64,000 nucleotides of DNA from Shinella kummerowiae (GCF_009827055.1 NZ_WUMK01000010.1:186001-250000); one strand, 5' to 3'; numbered from the stretch's first letter, positions 33,419-42,711 are shown. Notes: generated by a model not told the origin, from the letters alone. Program-made: numbers and translations.

Positions 33419-34594
33419 GTGTCGAATGCAAACCTATCCAATCGTCGTCTTCGCCTCGGCATGGTCGGTGGCGGCGAGGGCGCCTATATCGGCGGCATCC
33501 ATCGCTTCGCCGCGCGCCTCGATAACCACTACGACCTCGTGGCAGGCGCGTTCGATGTCGATGCCGAACGGGGCCATAGCTTCGCCGCGAAGAATTTCAT
33601 CGATCGCGACCGCTCCTATGGTGACTATCTCGGCATGGTGACGGGCGAGCGCACACGCGACGACCGGATCGATGTCGTGGCGATCTGCACGCCCAACCAC
33701 ACGCATTTCCCGATCGCCAAGGCGTTTCTCGAGGCGGGATTCGATGTCATTTGTGAGAAGCCGATGACCACGACCGTCGAGGATGCGATTGCGCTCCACG
33801 ACCTCGGGCAGTCAACAGGGCGTTTCCTTGGGGTGACCTATACATACAGCGGTTATCCGATGGTTCATGAGGCGCGGGCCATGGTCGCGCGCGGAGACCT
33901 CGGCAAGGTCCGTGTGGTGCAGGTCGAGTATCCGCTGGAATGGATGGCGACGGGGATCGAACTGCAAGGCAACCAGCAGGCGGCCTGGCGCACCGATCCG
34001 AAGAAGAACGGACGCGGCGGCTCCATCGGCGATATCGGCACGCACGCCTATCATCTCGCAGGCTTCGTTACGGGATTGAAGGCCGAGGCGGTCGCCGCAG
34101 ACTTGGCGACATTTGTCGAGGGCCGTGCCCTGGATGACAATGCCCATGTGATGATCCGCTACGAAGGCGGCGCGCGCGGTCTTCTGTGGTCCTCTCAGGT
34201 GGCGATCGGTCAGTCGAATGGCCTGAGGCTGCGGGTCTTCGGTGAGAACGGCAGTCTGGCCTGGCATCAGGAGCAGCCAAATGAACTGGTCTTCACCAGG
34301 CTCTTTGGCGCCCCGGAAACGATCAAGCGCGGTCGTGACGATCTGACCGATGGTGCCCGCGTTCGAACCCGCACACCGCCGGGCCACCCGGAAGGCTATA
34401 TCGAAGCGTTCACCAACCTCTATTCCGGCTTCGCTGCCGTCATAAGGGCGAAGGAAAGCGGCGCGCCGGCCGGGTCGTTCGGGGAAGGAATACCCTCCTC
34501 CTATGATGGCCTCAAAGGTGTGGCCTTCGTCGATGCTGTCGTCGACAGCCACGAGAAGCACAATGGCGGATGGTTGCCGTTGCAGTTCGCTTGA
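33419..34594 (+). CDS. Gfo/Idh/MocA family oxidoreductase
   Basis: Dehydrogenase of 391 residues with LGMVGGGEGAYIGGIHRFAARL, VVAICTPNHTHF, CEKPMTTTVEDAI with catalytic Lys, and GGSIGDIGTHAYHLAGFVTG. It is of the same subgroup as the 29184 gene, but retains the EKP motif. A GTG start at 33419 is preferred because AAGGA lies 8 bases upstream; a TTG at 33413 is possible. The pair with the preceding TIM-barrel gene is a common unit in polyol breakdown. Confidence 0.86.
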   Translation: MSNANLSNRRLRLGMVGGGEGAYIGGIHRFAARLDNHYDLVAGAFDVDAERGHSFAAKNFIDRDRSYGDYLGMVTGERTRDDRIDVVAICTPNHTHFPIAKAFLEAGFDVICEKPMTTTVEDAIALHDLGQSTGRFLGVTYTYSGYPMVHEARAMVARGDLGKVRVVQVEYPLEWMATGIELQGNQQAAWRTDPKKNGRGGSIGDIGTHAYHLAGFVTGLKAEAVAADLATFVEGRALDDNAHVMIRYEGGARGLLWSSQVAIGQSNGLRLRVFGENGSLAWHQEQPNELVFTRLFGAPETIKRGRDDLTDGARVRTRTPPGHPEGYIEAFTNLYSGFAAVIRAKESGAPAGSFGEGIPSSYDGLKGVAFVDAVVDSHEKHNGGWLPLQFA

Positions 34595-34652
34595 AGCGCG
34601 CGCTGGACCAGCCGTAGGAACAACGTGCAAGCACGCGAGAGGAAATTGAAAG

Positions 34653-35459
34653 ATGGCACAGTTCGAAAACAAGATCATCGTCGTGACCGGCGGCACCCAG
34701 GGTCTTGGTGCGGCGACGGCGACGCTTCTGGCCGAACGCGGCGCGAAGGGCCTGGTGATTTGCGGGCGGTCCGAAGAGAAGGGCGCGGCGCAGGCCACCC
34801 GACTGGCCGCCCTTGGGGCGGAAACCGTCTTCGTCAAAGCCGATCTGTCGAACGTCGACGACTGCAAGGCCGTCATCGCCGCCGCCGACAGGAAATTCGG
34901 CCGGCTGGACAGCCTGGTCAACGCGGCCGGGATGACAAATCGCGGAAACATCCTGAACACCAGCCCGGAGCTCTTCGATCAGTTGTTCGCGGTCAACACC
35001 CGGGCGCCGTTCTTCCTGATGCAAAGCGCGATCGAGCTTTTCAAGCGCGACGGCGTTGCCGGAACGATCGTCAACATCTCGACGATGTCCTCGATGGGCG
35101 GGCAACCATTCCTGGCCGCCTACAGCGCCTCCAAGGGCGCACTCGATACACTGACGCGCAACACCGCCTACGCCGCCCTCAGAAACCGCATCCGCGTCAA
35201 CAGCCTCAACATCGGCTGGATGGCGTCCGAAGGCGAGGACAGGACGCAACGCGAACTCGACGGGCAGCCGGCCGATTGGCTCGAGAAGGCCGTTATCGCA
35301 CAACCGAATGGTCGCCTGATCGATCCCAAGGAAGTTGCCCGGGCAATAGCCTTCCTCGCATCGGAGGAATCCGGATTGATGACCGGAGCAATCATCAATT
35401 TCGACCAGGCGATCTGGGGCGCCTATGACAGCCTGCCGCATGCCAGCTCGGCTCTGTAA
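34653..35459 (+). CDS. SDR family oxidoreductase
   Basis: Short-chain dehydrogenase of 268 residues: TGGTQGLG cofactor loop, VNAAGMTNRG, Ser in NISTMSSMGG, YSASKGALD and a late MTGAIINFDQA. The C-terminal DGG triplet of many SDRs is replaced by FDQAIWG, as in a subgroup seen next to Gfo/Idh genes. It ends the iolD run. Substrate not determinable; a polyol or inositol intermediate is most likely from context. Confidence 0.85.
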   Translation: MAQFENKIIVVTGGTQGLGAATATLLAERGAKGLVICGRSEEKGAAQATRLAALGAETVFVKADLSNVDDCKAVIAAADRKFGRLDSLVNAAGMTNRGNILNTSPELFDQLFAVNTRAPFFLMQSAIELFKRDGVAGTIVNISTMSSMGGQPFLAAYSASKGALDTLTRNTAYAALRNRIRVNSLNIGWMASEGEDRTQRELDGQPADWLEKAVIAQPNGRLIDPKEVARAIAFLASEESGLMTGAIINFDQAIWGAYDSLPHASSAL

Positions 35460-35786
35460 CTGTCTTTCATCAGGTTTTTCGGAACGAGCGGGTCAATAGA
35501 TAGACTCTACGAGATAATCACCACTTATGCGGCTTTCCCAACTGCTGATCGGTGGTTCAACTTCCTTCAACACCGTGTCGAGCATCTTTGTACAGGTTCT
35601 ATATCCGAATGGTGTGGCATTCACTGGTGAAGCGTAGGCGAGCCGTCGTCTTCATCGAGCAAAAACCGAACAGGGAACGCAAGCGCTCCCAGCTCGGCTG
35701 CATGGCCCGGCTATGCCATTCCGAATGAATCAGCGTGGGTTTCCAGACGCTGGATCATCGTCAGAACTACTCGGCAAGCCCGATGA
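35460..35786. other. Gene-free stretch at the end of the inositol cluster
   Basis: About 330 bases between the SDR stop and the convergent aldo/keto reductase stop. No coding frame with family features, no repeat and no terminator with a T-run was recognised. It is less GC-rich than its flanks and could be a remnant or a boundary of the cluster. Confidence 0.4.
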
Positions 35787-36824
35787 TCACACCGGTGGCG
35801 GATTCAGGCGGGAGAAACCATCCTGGCGGTGATAGGGGAAATGCGGGTAGGCGGGGGTGTTCCGGCTGGCCTTGTCGAGCTGCGCGATCTGCTCTGCGGT
35901 CAGCGACCAGCCGACAGCGCCGAGGTTCTGGCGCAACTGCTCTTCGTTACGGGCGCCGATGATAACGCTCGATACCGACGAGCGTTGCAACAGCCAGTTG
36001 ATGGCGACCTGCGGAATGGTCTTGCCGGTCTCCCCGGCCACGTGATCGAGCACGTCGACGATATCGTAAAGCTTCTCATCATCGACGGGCGGGCCGAACG
36101 AGGCGGTATCGTGCAGGCGGCTTCCTTCCGGCCACGGCCGGCCGCGTCTGATCTTGCCGGTCAGGCGCCCCCAGCCGAGCGGGCTCCAGACGAGCGCGCC
36201 GACGCCTTGGTCAAGCCCGAGCGGCATCAGTTCCCATTCGTAGTCTCGTCCGACCAGCGAATAGTAGACCTGATGGGCGACATAGCGCGGGTAGCCGTGC
36301 TTGTCCGCTGTGGCGAGCGACTTCATCAACTGCCATCCGGCGAAATTGGAAACGCCGACATAGCGGAGCTTGCCGGCGCGCACCAGGGTATCGAGCGTCG
36401 ACAGCACCTCTTCGACAGGGGTGCCGGCATCGAAGGCGTGCAACTGCAACAGGTCGATGTAGTCAGTGCCGAGCCGGCGAAGCGCTTCGTCGACACCCTT
36501 GATCAGGCGCGAGCGCGAGGATCCGGCATCGTTTGGGCCGTCGCCCATCGGCAGCGACATCTTGGTGGAGATGAGCACGTCATCGCGACGCCCCTTGATC
36601 GCTGCGCCAAGCACCTCTTCGGAGGCGCCATCCGAATAGACATCAGCCGTGTCAAACAGATTGACGCCGGCCTCGATGCAAATGTCGACAAGACGGCGCG
36701 CCTCGGCATTGTCGCTGTTACCCCAAGCACTGAAAAGCGGCCCTTTGCCGCCGAATGTTCCGGCGCCGAAACTCAGTGCGGGAGCCTTCAATCCCGACGA
36801 TCCAAGCCGTCTGTATTCCATCAT
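35787..36824 (-). CDS. Aldo/keto reductase
   Basis: NADPH-dependent aldo/keto reductase of 345 residues. The catalytic tetrad can be placed: Asp and Tyr in FDTADVYSDG, Lys in ISTKMSLP and His in LLQLHAFD; the cofactor segment VIIGARNEEQL is near the C-terminus. It belongs to the AKR branch with auxin-induced/YajO-type proteins. The first two codons are both ATG, so the start may be one residue later. Divergent from a LysR gene, which probably controls it. Confidence 0.9.
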   Translation of the reverse strand: MMEYRRLGSSGLKAPALSFGAGTFGGKGPLFSAWGNSDNAEARRLVDICIEAGVNLFDTADVYSDGASEEVLGAAIKGRRDDVLISTKMSLPMGDGPNDAGSSRSRLIKGVDEALRRLGTDYIDLLQLHAFDAGTPVEEVLSTLDTLVRAGKLRYVGVSNFAGWQLMKSLATADKHGYPRYVAHQVYYSLVGRDYEWELMPLGLDQGVGALVWSPLGWGRLTGKIRRGRPWPEGSRLHDTASFGPPVDDEKLYDIVDVLDHVAGETGKTIPQVAINWLLQRSSVSSVIIGARNEEQLRQNLGAVGWSLTAEQIAQLDKASRNTPAYPHFPYHRQDGFSRLNPPPV

Positions 36825-36931
36825 TCGAACTCCTCGTTGCGATCATGCCTGCATTGGCAAGACGAAGATGGTGTCGCGATGATTTGAGAGGTAGACTATC
36901 CACAGGCATATCATTTGTGAGTTGAAGTCAC

Positions 36932-37840
36932 ATGTCGCGACAGCAAATCAACCGCTCCGGCGAAATGGCCGTTTTCGTCCAGGCCGTCGAACTCGGCGGC
37001 TTCTCGGCAGCGGCGCGCGAGTGCTGCATGACGCCGTCGGCGGTGAGCAAGCTGGTGCAGCGGCTGGAAGAAAGGCTTGGCGTTCGGCTGATCAACCGGT
37101 CGACAAGGCAATTGCAGTTGACGCCGGAGGGCTGCGCCTTCCACGAGCGGGCGGTCCGCATTCTCGCTGATATCGATGATGCCGAGAGACAAGCGGCCGC
37201 TGGCGACGTCCCGGCGGGCCGCGTCCGCATCAACGCCAGCGCGTCCTTCGCCACGCATGTGCTGATGCCGCTGCTGCCGGAATTTCTAAGCGCATATCCG
37301 GATCTTTCGGTCGATATCATCCAGAACGATGCTGTCGTCGACCTGATGGCTGAGCGCGTCGATATCGCGATCCGCGCCGGTCCGCTCAAGGCGTCACGGC
37401 TGATCGCGCGCAAGCTCGGCAGTACCTCGATGACCATCGTCGGCGCACCATCCTATCTCGAACGGCGCGGCAAGCCGGAAAGCCTTGACGACCTCATGAC
37501 CCACAACCGCCTGAGCCTCAGCTATGCCAGGGCGGTGGATGGTTGGCCGCTAGTGGCGAATGGTTTGCAGACGCTGCTGCCGCCGAGTGAAAAGGTGCGG
37601 GTAAGCGACGGAGAGGGCTTGCGCCGGCTGGCGCTTGCCGGTGTCGGACTGGCACGAATGGCGACCTTCACGGTCCGAGGCGATATCGATGCCGGTCGGC
37701 TGGTGCCTGTTGCCGAACATCTCAATCCGGGGGACCGTGAAACCTTCCACGCTGTGTTTCAGGGGCAGGGCGGCGCGCTGCCGTCCCGTGTCAGGGTGAT
37801 GCTTGATTTTCTGGCGATGCGGGCGCGGCTTTCGGGCTGA
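36932..37840 (+). CDS. LysR family transcriptional regulator
   Basis: Regulator of 302 residues with the N-terminal winged HTH (about residues 8-65: FVQAVELGGFSAAARECCMTPSAVSKLVQRL) and an effector-binding domain that has the RVRINASASFATHVLMPLL start usual for the CrbS/DmlR-like branch. Divergent from the aldo/keto reductase gene with a 107-base gap, which is the standard arrangement of a LysR protein and its target. Confidence 0.92.
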   Translation: MSRQQINRSGEMAVFVQAVELGGFSAAARECCMTPSAVSKLVQRLEERLGVRLINRSTRQLQLTPEGCAFHERAVRILADIDDAERQAAAGDVPAGRVRINASASFATHVLMPLLPEFLSAYPDLSVDIIQNDAVVDLMAERVDIAIRAGPLKASRLIARKLGSTSMTIVGAPSYLERRGKPESLDDLMTHNRLSLSYARAVDGWPLVANGLQTLLPPSEKVRVSDGEGLRRLALAGVGLARMATFTVRGDIDAGRLVPVAEHLNPGDRETFHAVFQGQGGALPSRVRVMLDFLAMRARLSG

Positions 37841-38126
37841 CCTGGAGGCTGGAAGCGGCTCTAAAGCGCTGTGACACGGGCCTATCGTCGCCGGTGCGCT
37901 GTGTGGACGGTATTCCCTCTAGGAGCGGCCCGTCGCTCCAACTCGAAGAGATCTGCGGATATGACCAAGCAAGCCGTACGGCCCTTGCTCCCTGTCGGGT
38001 TAGCTTCTATCCAGATGCGCCCGGTGGGAGAAATCAAAAAAAGAATACGCGCCTGACATAGGGATGTCGAAATCGGCCGGGCCGGCGGCGTCTTTGGTCT
38101 GTCGCAACACAAATGAGGAAAAATCC

Positions 38127-38519
38127 ATGCTTTTTCAAGTTACGGCGCTCTACGCGCTGCCGCTTGCCATTCTGTTTCTGGTCCTGTGGTTTCGTGTGAC
38201 CACGACCCGTTCGAACCTCAAGGTCTCCATCGGCGATGCCGGCGATACCGGCCTGCACGAGAAGATCAGGCAGCACGGCAATTTCGTCGAATGGGCGCCG
38301 ATCGTACTGATCTTGATGATCATCGCCGAAGGTAACAAGGCGGACGCGATCTGGCTGCACGTTTCGGGTGCACTGCTTCTGATCGGGCGACTGATCCATC
38401 CCTTCGGGCTGACTGCCGCGAACCCCGCCCACCCGTTGCGGATCATCGGCAACACATCCAGCCTGCTCGCCACGCTGACTGTCATGGTCTGCGTTGTTGT
38501 CACGTCCTTCGGTCTCTGA
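38127..38519 (+). CDS. MAPEG family membrane protein
   Basis: Small membrane protein of 130 residues with four hydrophobic segments and the MAPEG hallmarks: an N-terminal TM segment, the soluble loop LKVSIGDAGDTGLHEKIRQHGNFVEWAP, and late GRLIHPFG. Bacterial MAPEG proteins are glutathione-transferase-like enzymes of uncertain substrate. ATG at 38127 is the start of similarity. It lies 10 bases ahead of the DGPF protein and sigma factor genes, so the three seem co-transcribed. Confidence 0.85.
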   Translation: MLFQVTALYALPLAILFLVLWFRVTTTRSNLKVSIGDAGDTGLHEKIRQHGNFVEWAPIVLILMIIAEGNKADAIWLHVSGALLLIGRLIHPFGLTAANPAHPLRIIGNTSSLLATLTVMVCVVVTSFGL

Positions 38520-38529
38520 GGAGGGGTCC

Positions 38530-38892
38530 ATGCAGTACATGCTTCTGATTTACACATCTCCCGACGCCGAACCGGTTTATGGTACGCCGGAATTCCAGGC
38601 CATGATGCAGGGCTTCACCGATTTCAACGATCGTGCGCAGGCCGATGGTGTGCTGCGAGGCGGCGAGGCACTGCAGGGGATCGAAACGGCAACGTCGCTG
38701 CGTCTGCGCGGCGGCAAGGTCGAGACGATGGACGGTCCCTTCGCCGAAACCCGTGAGCATCTGGGCGGCTATTACATACTCGAGCTTCCCGATCTGGATG
38801 CCGCACTGCGCTATGCCGCGCTGCTGCCGGTCGCCGCGTGGGGAACCATCGAGGTGCGGCCGTTAATGTCCTACAATCCCGCCAACCTCTGA
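38530..38892 (+). CDS. YCII/DGPF-domain protein
   Basis: Protein of 120 residues with the YCII-related ferredoxin-like fold. The family motif is seen as MDGPFAETREHLGGYYILE, and the N-terminus MQYMLLIYTSPD is typical. DGPF proteins are regular partners of ECF42-type sigma factors and may act in their signalling. It has a GAGGAGG ribosome site and its stop overlaps the start of the sigma gene by one base. Confidence 0.88.
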   Translation: MQYMLLIYTSPDAEPVYGTPEFQAMMQGFTDFNDRAQADGVLRGGEALQGIETATSLRLRGGKVETMDGPFAETREHLGGYYILELPDLDAALRYAALLPVAAWGTIEVRPLMSYNPANL

Positions 38893-40253
38893 TGACGGGA
38901 GCCGCGCCCCAGGCCATGGCTGTCGCGCGCGCACTGTCTTTGGTGATGCGCGAGGATCGGGGGCGGCTCATGGCGGCGCTTGTCGCGCGCCTCGGCGATT
39001 TTCAACGCGCCGAGGATGCGCTGCAGGAGGCCGGAATTTCGGCGCTGCTTCATTGGGGGCGATCCGGATTGCCGGATTCGCCGCGCGCCTGGCTGCTGAA
39101 GGTGGCAGGGCGCAAGGCGCTGGACCGCCTGCGGGCGGAAGGGCGCAGTGCCCGGCGTGAGGCGGCGCTGGCGCAGTTCGCCGTGCTCGAAACGGTCGAG
39201 GCCACGGAGGACATATCCGACGAAAGGCTGCGGCTGATTTTCCCCTGCTGCCACCCGGCGCTGGAAGAAAAGTCACGCGTGGCCCTGACATTGCGAACCG
39301 TGTGCGGCCTAACCACCGAGGAGATCGCGCGGATGTTTCTGGATACGGCATCGACCATGGGCCAACGGCTGAGTCGTGCCAAGTCGAAGATCGCGCTTGC
39401 AGGCATTCCTTTTGCGGTGCCAGGCCCAGAGGAATGGGACGACCGTCTGCGAACGGTGCTGACCACGATCTACCTGATCTTCACCACCGGCTATACCGCC
39501 GGCCCGGACGAGCCGCGCAATCTCTGCGCCGAGGCGATCTTTCTCTGCCGCCTTCTTTTGGCCCTGCGTCCCGGGCAGGCCGAGATCGAGGGCGCCCTTG
39601 CGCTGATGTTGCTCACTGACGCGCGCTGCGCCGCCCGGATCGGCGCCGACGGCGCAAGCGTGCCGCCCGGCGAACAGGACCGCGCCTTGTGGGACACGCA
39701 GTGCCTCAACGAGGGACGGGCTCTTCTCCACACGGCCCTGTTGCGCAAGCGCGCCGGCCCGTTTCAGATCAAAGCGGCGATCAGCGCCTGCCAGATGGCC
39801 GATACCGGGCCGGACTGGCCGCAGATATTGCAACTCTACACGGTCCTCGTGACCTTGGAGCCCACGGCGGTGGTGCGGCTGAACCACGCCGTAGCGCTGG
39901 CCGAGACCGGCCATGTCGAAGCCGCTCAGGCCGTGATCACGAGGCTGCAACCCGAGCTTGACGGCTTCCAGCCGCTCCACGCCGCCGCGGCCGTCATTCA
40001 TGCGCGGGCCGGCGCCTGGGATGAGGCGCGGCGCAACGGGCTAGCGGCGATCGAAGGAGCAGAACGGGAGGCCGACCGACTGCTGCTGCGCAAACTGCTG
40101 CAAGGGCTGGGGTCGGCAGGTCGTGGCCCGACCTCGGCGTTCGATACGATTTCGATGTTTACGGGCGAGCGGGTTATGCGGGATGATGATCTTGCGCGAC
40201 CGGTTGGAGGGGAAAACGGCCTCGGCTCCCATGGCGGCAATGATCTGGCGTAG
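38892..40253 (+). CDS. ECF42-type RNA polymerase sigma factor with an IS-derived tail
   Basis: Extracytoplasmic-function sigma factor of 453 residues. Region 2 is seen around DFQRAEDALQEAGISALLHW and region 4 around TLRTVCGLTTEEIARMFL; the long C-terminal extension (FTTGYTA onwards, with TPR-like helices) is typical for ECF42, as is the DGPF partner. The last 39 residues or so (from FDTISMF) are not part of the family: they are the antisense of an IS5-type transposase that joins the gene at about 40137. The native end is near LLLRKLLQGLGSAG, so the regulator may still be functional. Confidence 0.85.
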   Translation: MTGAAPQAMAVARALSLVMREDRGRLMAALVARLGDFQRAEDALQEAGISALLHWGRSGLPDSPRAWLLKVAGRKALDRLRAEGRSARREAALAQFAVLETVEATEDISDERLRLIFPCCHPALEEKSRVALTLRTVCGLTTEEIARMFLDTASTMGQRLSRAKSKIALAGIPFAVPGPEEWDDRLRTVLTTIYLIFTTGYTAGPDEPRNLCAEAIFLCRLLLALRPGQAEIEGALALMLLTDARCAARIGADGASVPPGEQDRALWDTQCLNEGRALLHTALLRKRAGPFQIKAAISACQMADTGPDWPQILQLYTVLVTLEPTAVVRLNHAVALAETGHVEAAQAVITRLQPELDGFQPLHAAAAVIHARAGAWDEARRNGLAAIEGAEREADRLLLRKLLQGLGSAGRGPTSAFDTISMFTGERVMRDDDLARPVGGENGLGSHGGNDLA

Positions 40254-40542
40254 AGCATTGCTGTCATAGGCCTTGCCAGCCAGAACGGCGTTTCCGGTCT
40301 GCCCTTCCAGAAGAGCCGCTGACAGATGCCGGCATGACACCAGCGGCTGAAGCGCTCGTGCACTGTCTTCCACTTGCTGTACCGCTCTGGCAGATCGCGC
40401 CAATGCGCGCTGGAGCGCAGAAGCCACAGACAATCGTTGATAAACACTCGGTGTTCTGCTCCGGATCGCCCGCCTTTCCGGGCAGCAGCGATGTGACCCT
40501 CGCCCACTGCCCGTCACTCAATTCATAACGCTTTGCCAGCAT
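40137..40542 (-). pseudogene. IS5-family (IS427-group-like) transposase remnant
   Basis: Three minus-strand frames together make a decayed transposase. The N-terminal part starts MLAKRYELSDGQWARVTSLLPGK (from 40542), then the frame changes to FINDCLWLLRSSAHWRDLPERY, then to AGKAYDSNALRQIIAAMGAEAVFP and ARKHRNRIER, where it ends abruptly at the sigma factor gene. A first frame change may be the programmed orfA/orfB shift of this IS group; the second coincides with loss of the middle catalytic portion, so the copy is dead. Terminal inverted repeats could not be identified. Confidence 0.82.
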
Positions 40543-40619
40543 CCAGGCTCTCCGTGTTCAACACGGTAGCCTATGAGGCACCCATCAACTGATTTGAAAA
40601 GTACGAATGTCGATCCGCT

Positions 40620-41645
40620 CTAGTCCTGGAACGTCACGTTGCGGGTGAGTTTCGCGATTTCGGCTATCGTCTCTTCGCCCGATTTGCGGTCGCGCTGCCA
40701 GATGTTGCGGCCGGCGATCACGCCACGTGCGCCGCCGCTCTTATCGATGTCGTCATACCGGCGACTGTTGACCGCCTTCTGGACCCTTTCGCCCCGGAGC
40801 ACAGCGACATGGAAACTCCGGTGCAGCAGCACGTTCAGTTCGGTGCGGTACGTGCCCTCCGCCCATTGCATGCAAACCGACAAATGCTGAAGGACGCCGC
40901 CGAGCTTGGCAGCAATGAAGGTGTTGAGCGGCACGTAGATTGCGATCGCCGTGAAAGTCAGACATGCGGTTCCATAGCTCCCGAGGACATCAAGCCTCCT
41001 GACGGCGCTGGATGTCTCAATCAGCTTGCTGCCAACGAGGCCGAGCGAGAGGACGACGCCGGCAATACCCATGGCGAGGCCGATGGCGCCGCCCGTCATG
41101 CCCTTGATTGATTCCTGCACGCGTTGGTCGACATTGTCCGGCGGCGGCACGGCCGCGCCGGTCGCGTCTATGCCGCTTTGCTGGAGATGGAAATGCGTGT
41201 GGTTTGTGTCGAGTAGTGCCCGGTTGAAGCGCTTGTCCAGCCAGTCACGCCATTTGCGGTGGAGTGTGGTCGACAGGAAATGTCCCACCGCCGTGAAGCC
41301 GGCATCCCGGGTGATGGCGATGGCGGCAAATGTCGCGGCCGTGGCTAGGAGGGCCGAGGGCGTCGTCGGCGCTGTCGGATGATGGAAATAGGCGATCTTG
41401 TTGACGAGCCCCCCGGAGGCCAGGGCGGACCGGACGCTGGCCTCGGCGGATAGGCCCGTAAGAAACAGAATAGCAATTGTGAGCGCCCAGGCCTCACGCC
41501 AGCGCTCCAAAAGCCAATAGGCCCACATCGAACCCCAGAAGGGTCGCATAGAGGAAACGGGGCTCGTCTGGTGCCGCGGTTCCCGGCCGGGCATCCTTCT
41601 GACCAGTGCTGCTATCCACCGCGCCTTGCCCAGCATCGACCTCAC
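40620..41645 (-). pseudogene. Truncated SbmA/BacA-like transporter membrane domain with a foreign C-terminus
   Basis: Open frame of 341 residues. The first 300 residues look like the transmembrane part of the SbmA/BacA or ABC_membrane_2 family: FRPFWGSMW-like start, several hydrophobic helices, the NHTHFHLQQSGIDATG and DNVDQRVQESI loop, and EGTYRTELNVLLHRSFHVAVLRGE. In related two-domain proteins an ATPase domain would follow; none is present. The last 38 residues (from GGARGVIAGRNIWQ) instead resemble the end of a class I DhnA/LsrF-type aldolase, where GRNIWQ or GRNIFQ is conserved. This suggests a deletion join near 40736-40755. A working product is unlikely. Confidence 0.55.
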
Positions 41646-42711
41646 CCAAAGCTATTCAATTTGAGTTGGCGTGGACTTCGAACTTGTCAAATTTGATCGG
41701 CGAAAGCGATGCCTGCGGCTAGCTGCTCGGTGCCATCTTGATATCCGGTCCAGCTGTTGCCAGATCGTTCAGCTACCTTGCTCACGCCTTGATACTGGAG
41801 CTGGCGCCGTCCGAAATTGGCACCATCTAGGTCGGATTTACCGAAGGTCGACATCCGCGTCGGAAGCCGAGGAGCACGCGGATGTCGAGGTGGAGAGGCG
41901 CCATTCTGATGGCTTCGTGGAGGTGGCCGACGCGGTGGAAGTGGAGCCCATGATCAAGTCTGAACCGGTCTCTTCTGGGAAAGGGCGGGACACTGGCGGG
42001 CCACAGGCTAGAGGGGGGCGACGGCGACGGCGAAGTGAGCCACCGCAGGCGCGCGAGAATCGAGGCCATCGCTCCCAAGACGCCTGTCCCCGCAAGAAAA
42101 CAGAGGCGTCGTGAAGACCAATCAATCAATTTTGACGACGAAATCATTGACATCGACGCCGAGGTTCGCGCACTCCGTCGCCAATTGATGGAAAAGCTAA
42201 GGCAGCAGAAAGCTCAGCTTCGACAGATGCTCGAGCGTTTTGGAGATCTCTAGTATTTTACAAGAACCGTGCAAGCATGTCTTGCCAAACCCAAGATCGT
42301 GCTCGACAGGGCGAAGGTGGTAAGTACCCGCGACCGCGACGGAGTCCTTGCCCATCATTCGGTTGATTTGTTGATGTTCGACCTCCGAGGCATACGACAA
42401 GACCTCTGGGGCCTTGCGCACAAAGGTTCTGTATTGATCTGGGCTGACGGGCCGTCCGCCAGATCCACACGCAGGTCATCGTGGAGCCCGACCGATGCCG
42501 GTGAACGACCTATTCGACGCCCTGCGCCTGCTCTCGGCAAATGATAGCGTGACGGAAATCAAAAGGCTTGCCGGCCCAGCGCCGCGTCGTGGCAGACCAG
42601 TGAAGGGCAATGAACGGTACAGGACCGGCGATGCCGTCAGCCGCCGCTCGGTTCACGCCGCCATGTTGAATGCCATGCGGCTCGGCGTCCAGTTTCTAGG
42701 GTGATGAAGGC
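41646..42711. other. Gene-poor stretch with short fragments
   Basis: Just over 1 kb with no convincing complete gene. A short frame at 42035-42253 ends in a credible coiled-coil segment (DAEVRALRRQLMEKLRQQKAQL) and may be the tail of a lost protein. Frames at 42269-42544 and 42495-42704 (+) and around 42197-42479 (-) overlap each other and have no recognised family. Together with the IS remnant and chimeric gene upstream it looks like decayed, rearranged DNA. Confidence 0.45.

Noticed and set aside
37871-38056. Short frame between the LysR and MAPEG genes
   Set aside because: No conserved features or ribosome site; the 286-base gap is better seen as non-coding, and nothing else was recognised in it.
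42269-42704. Small frames at 42269-42544 and 42495-42704 as genes
   Set aside because: No recognised family, weak ribosome sites and overlap with equally long minus-strand frames.
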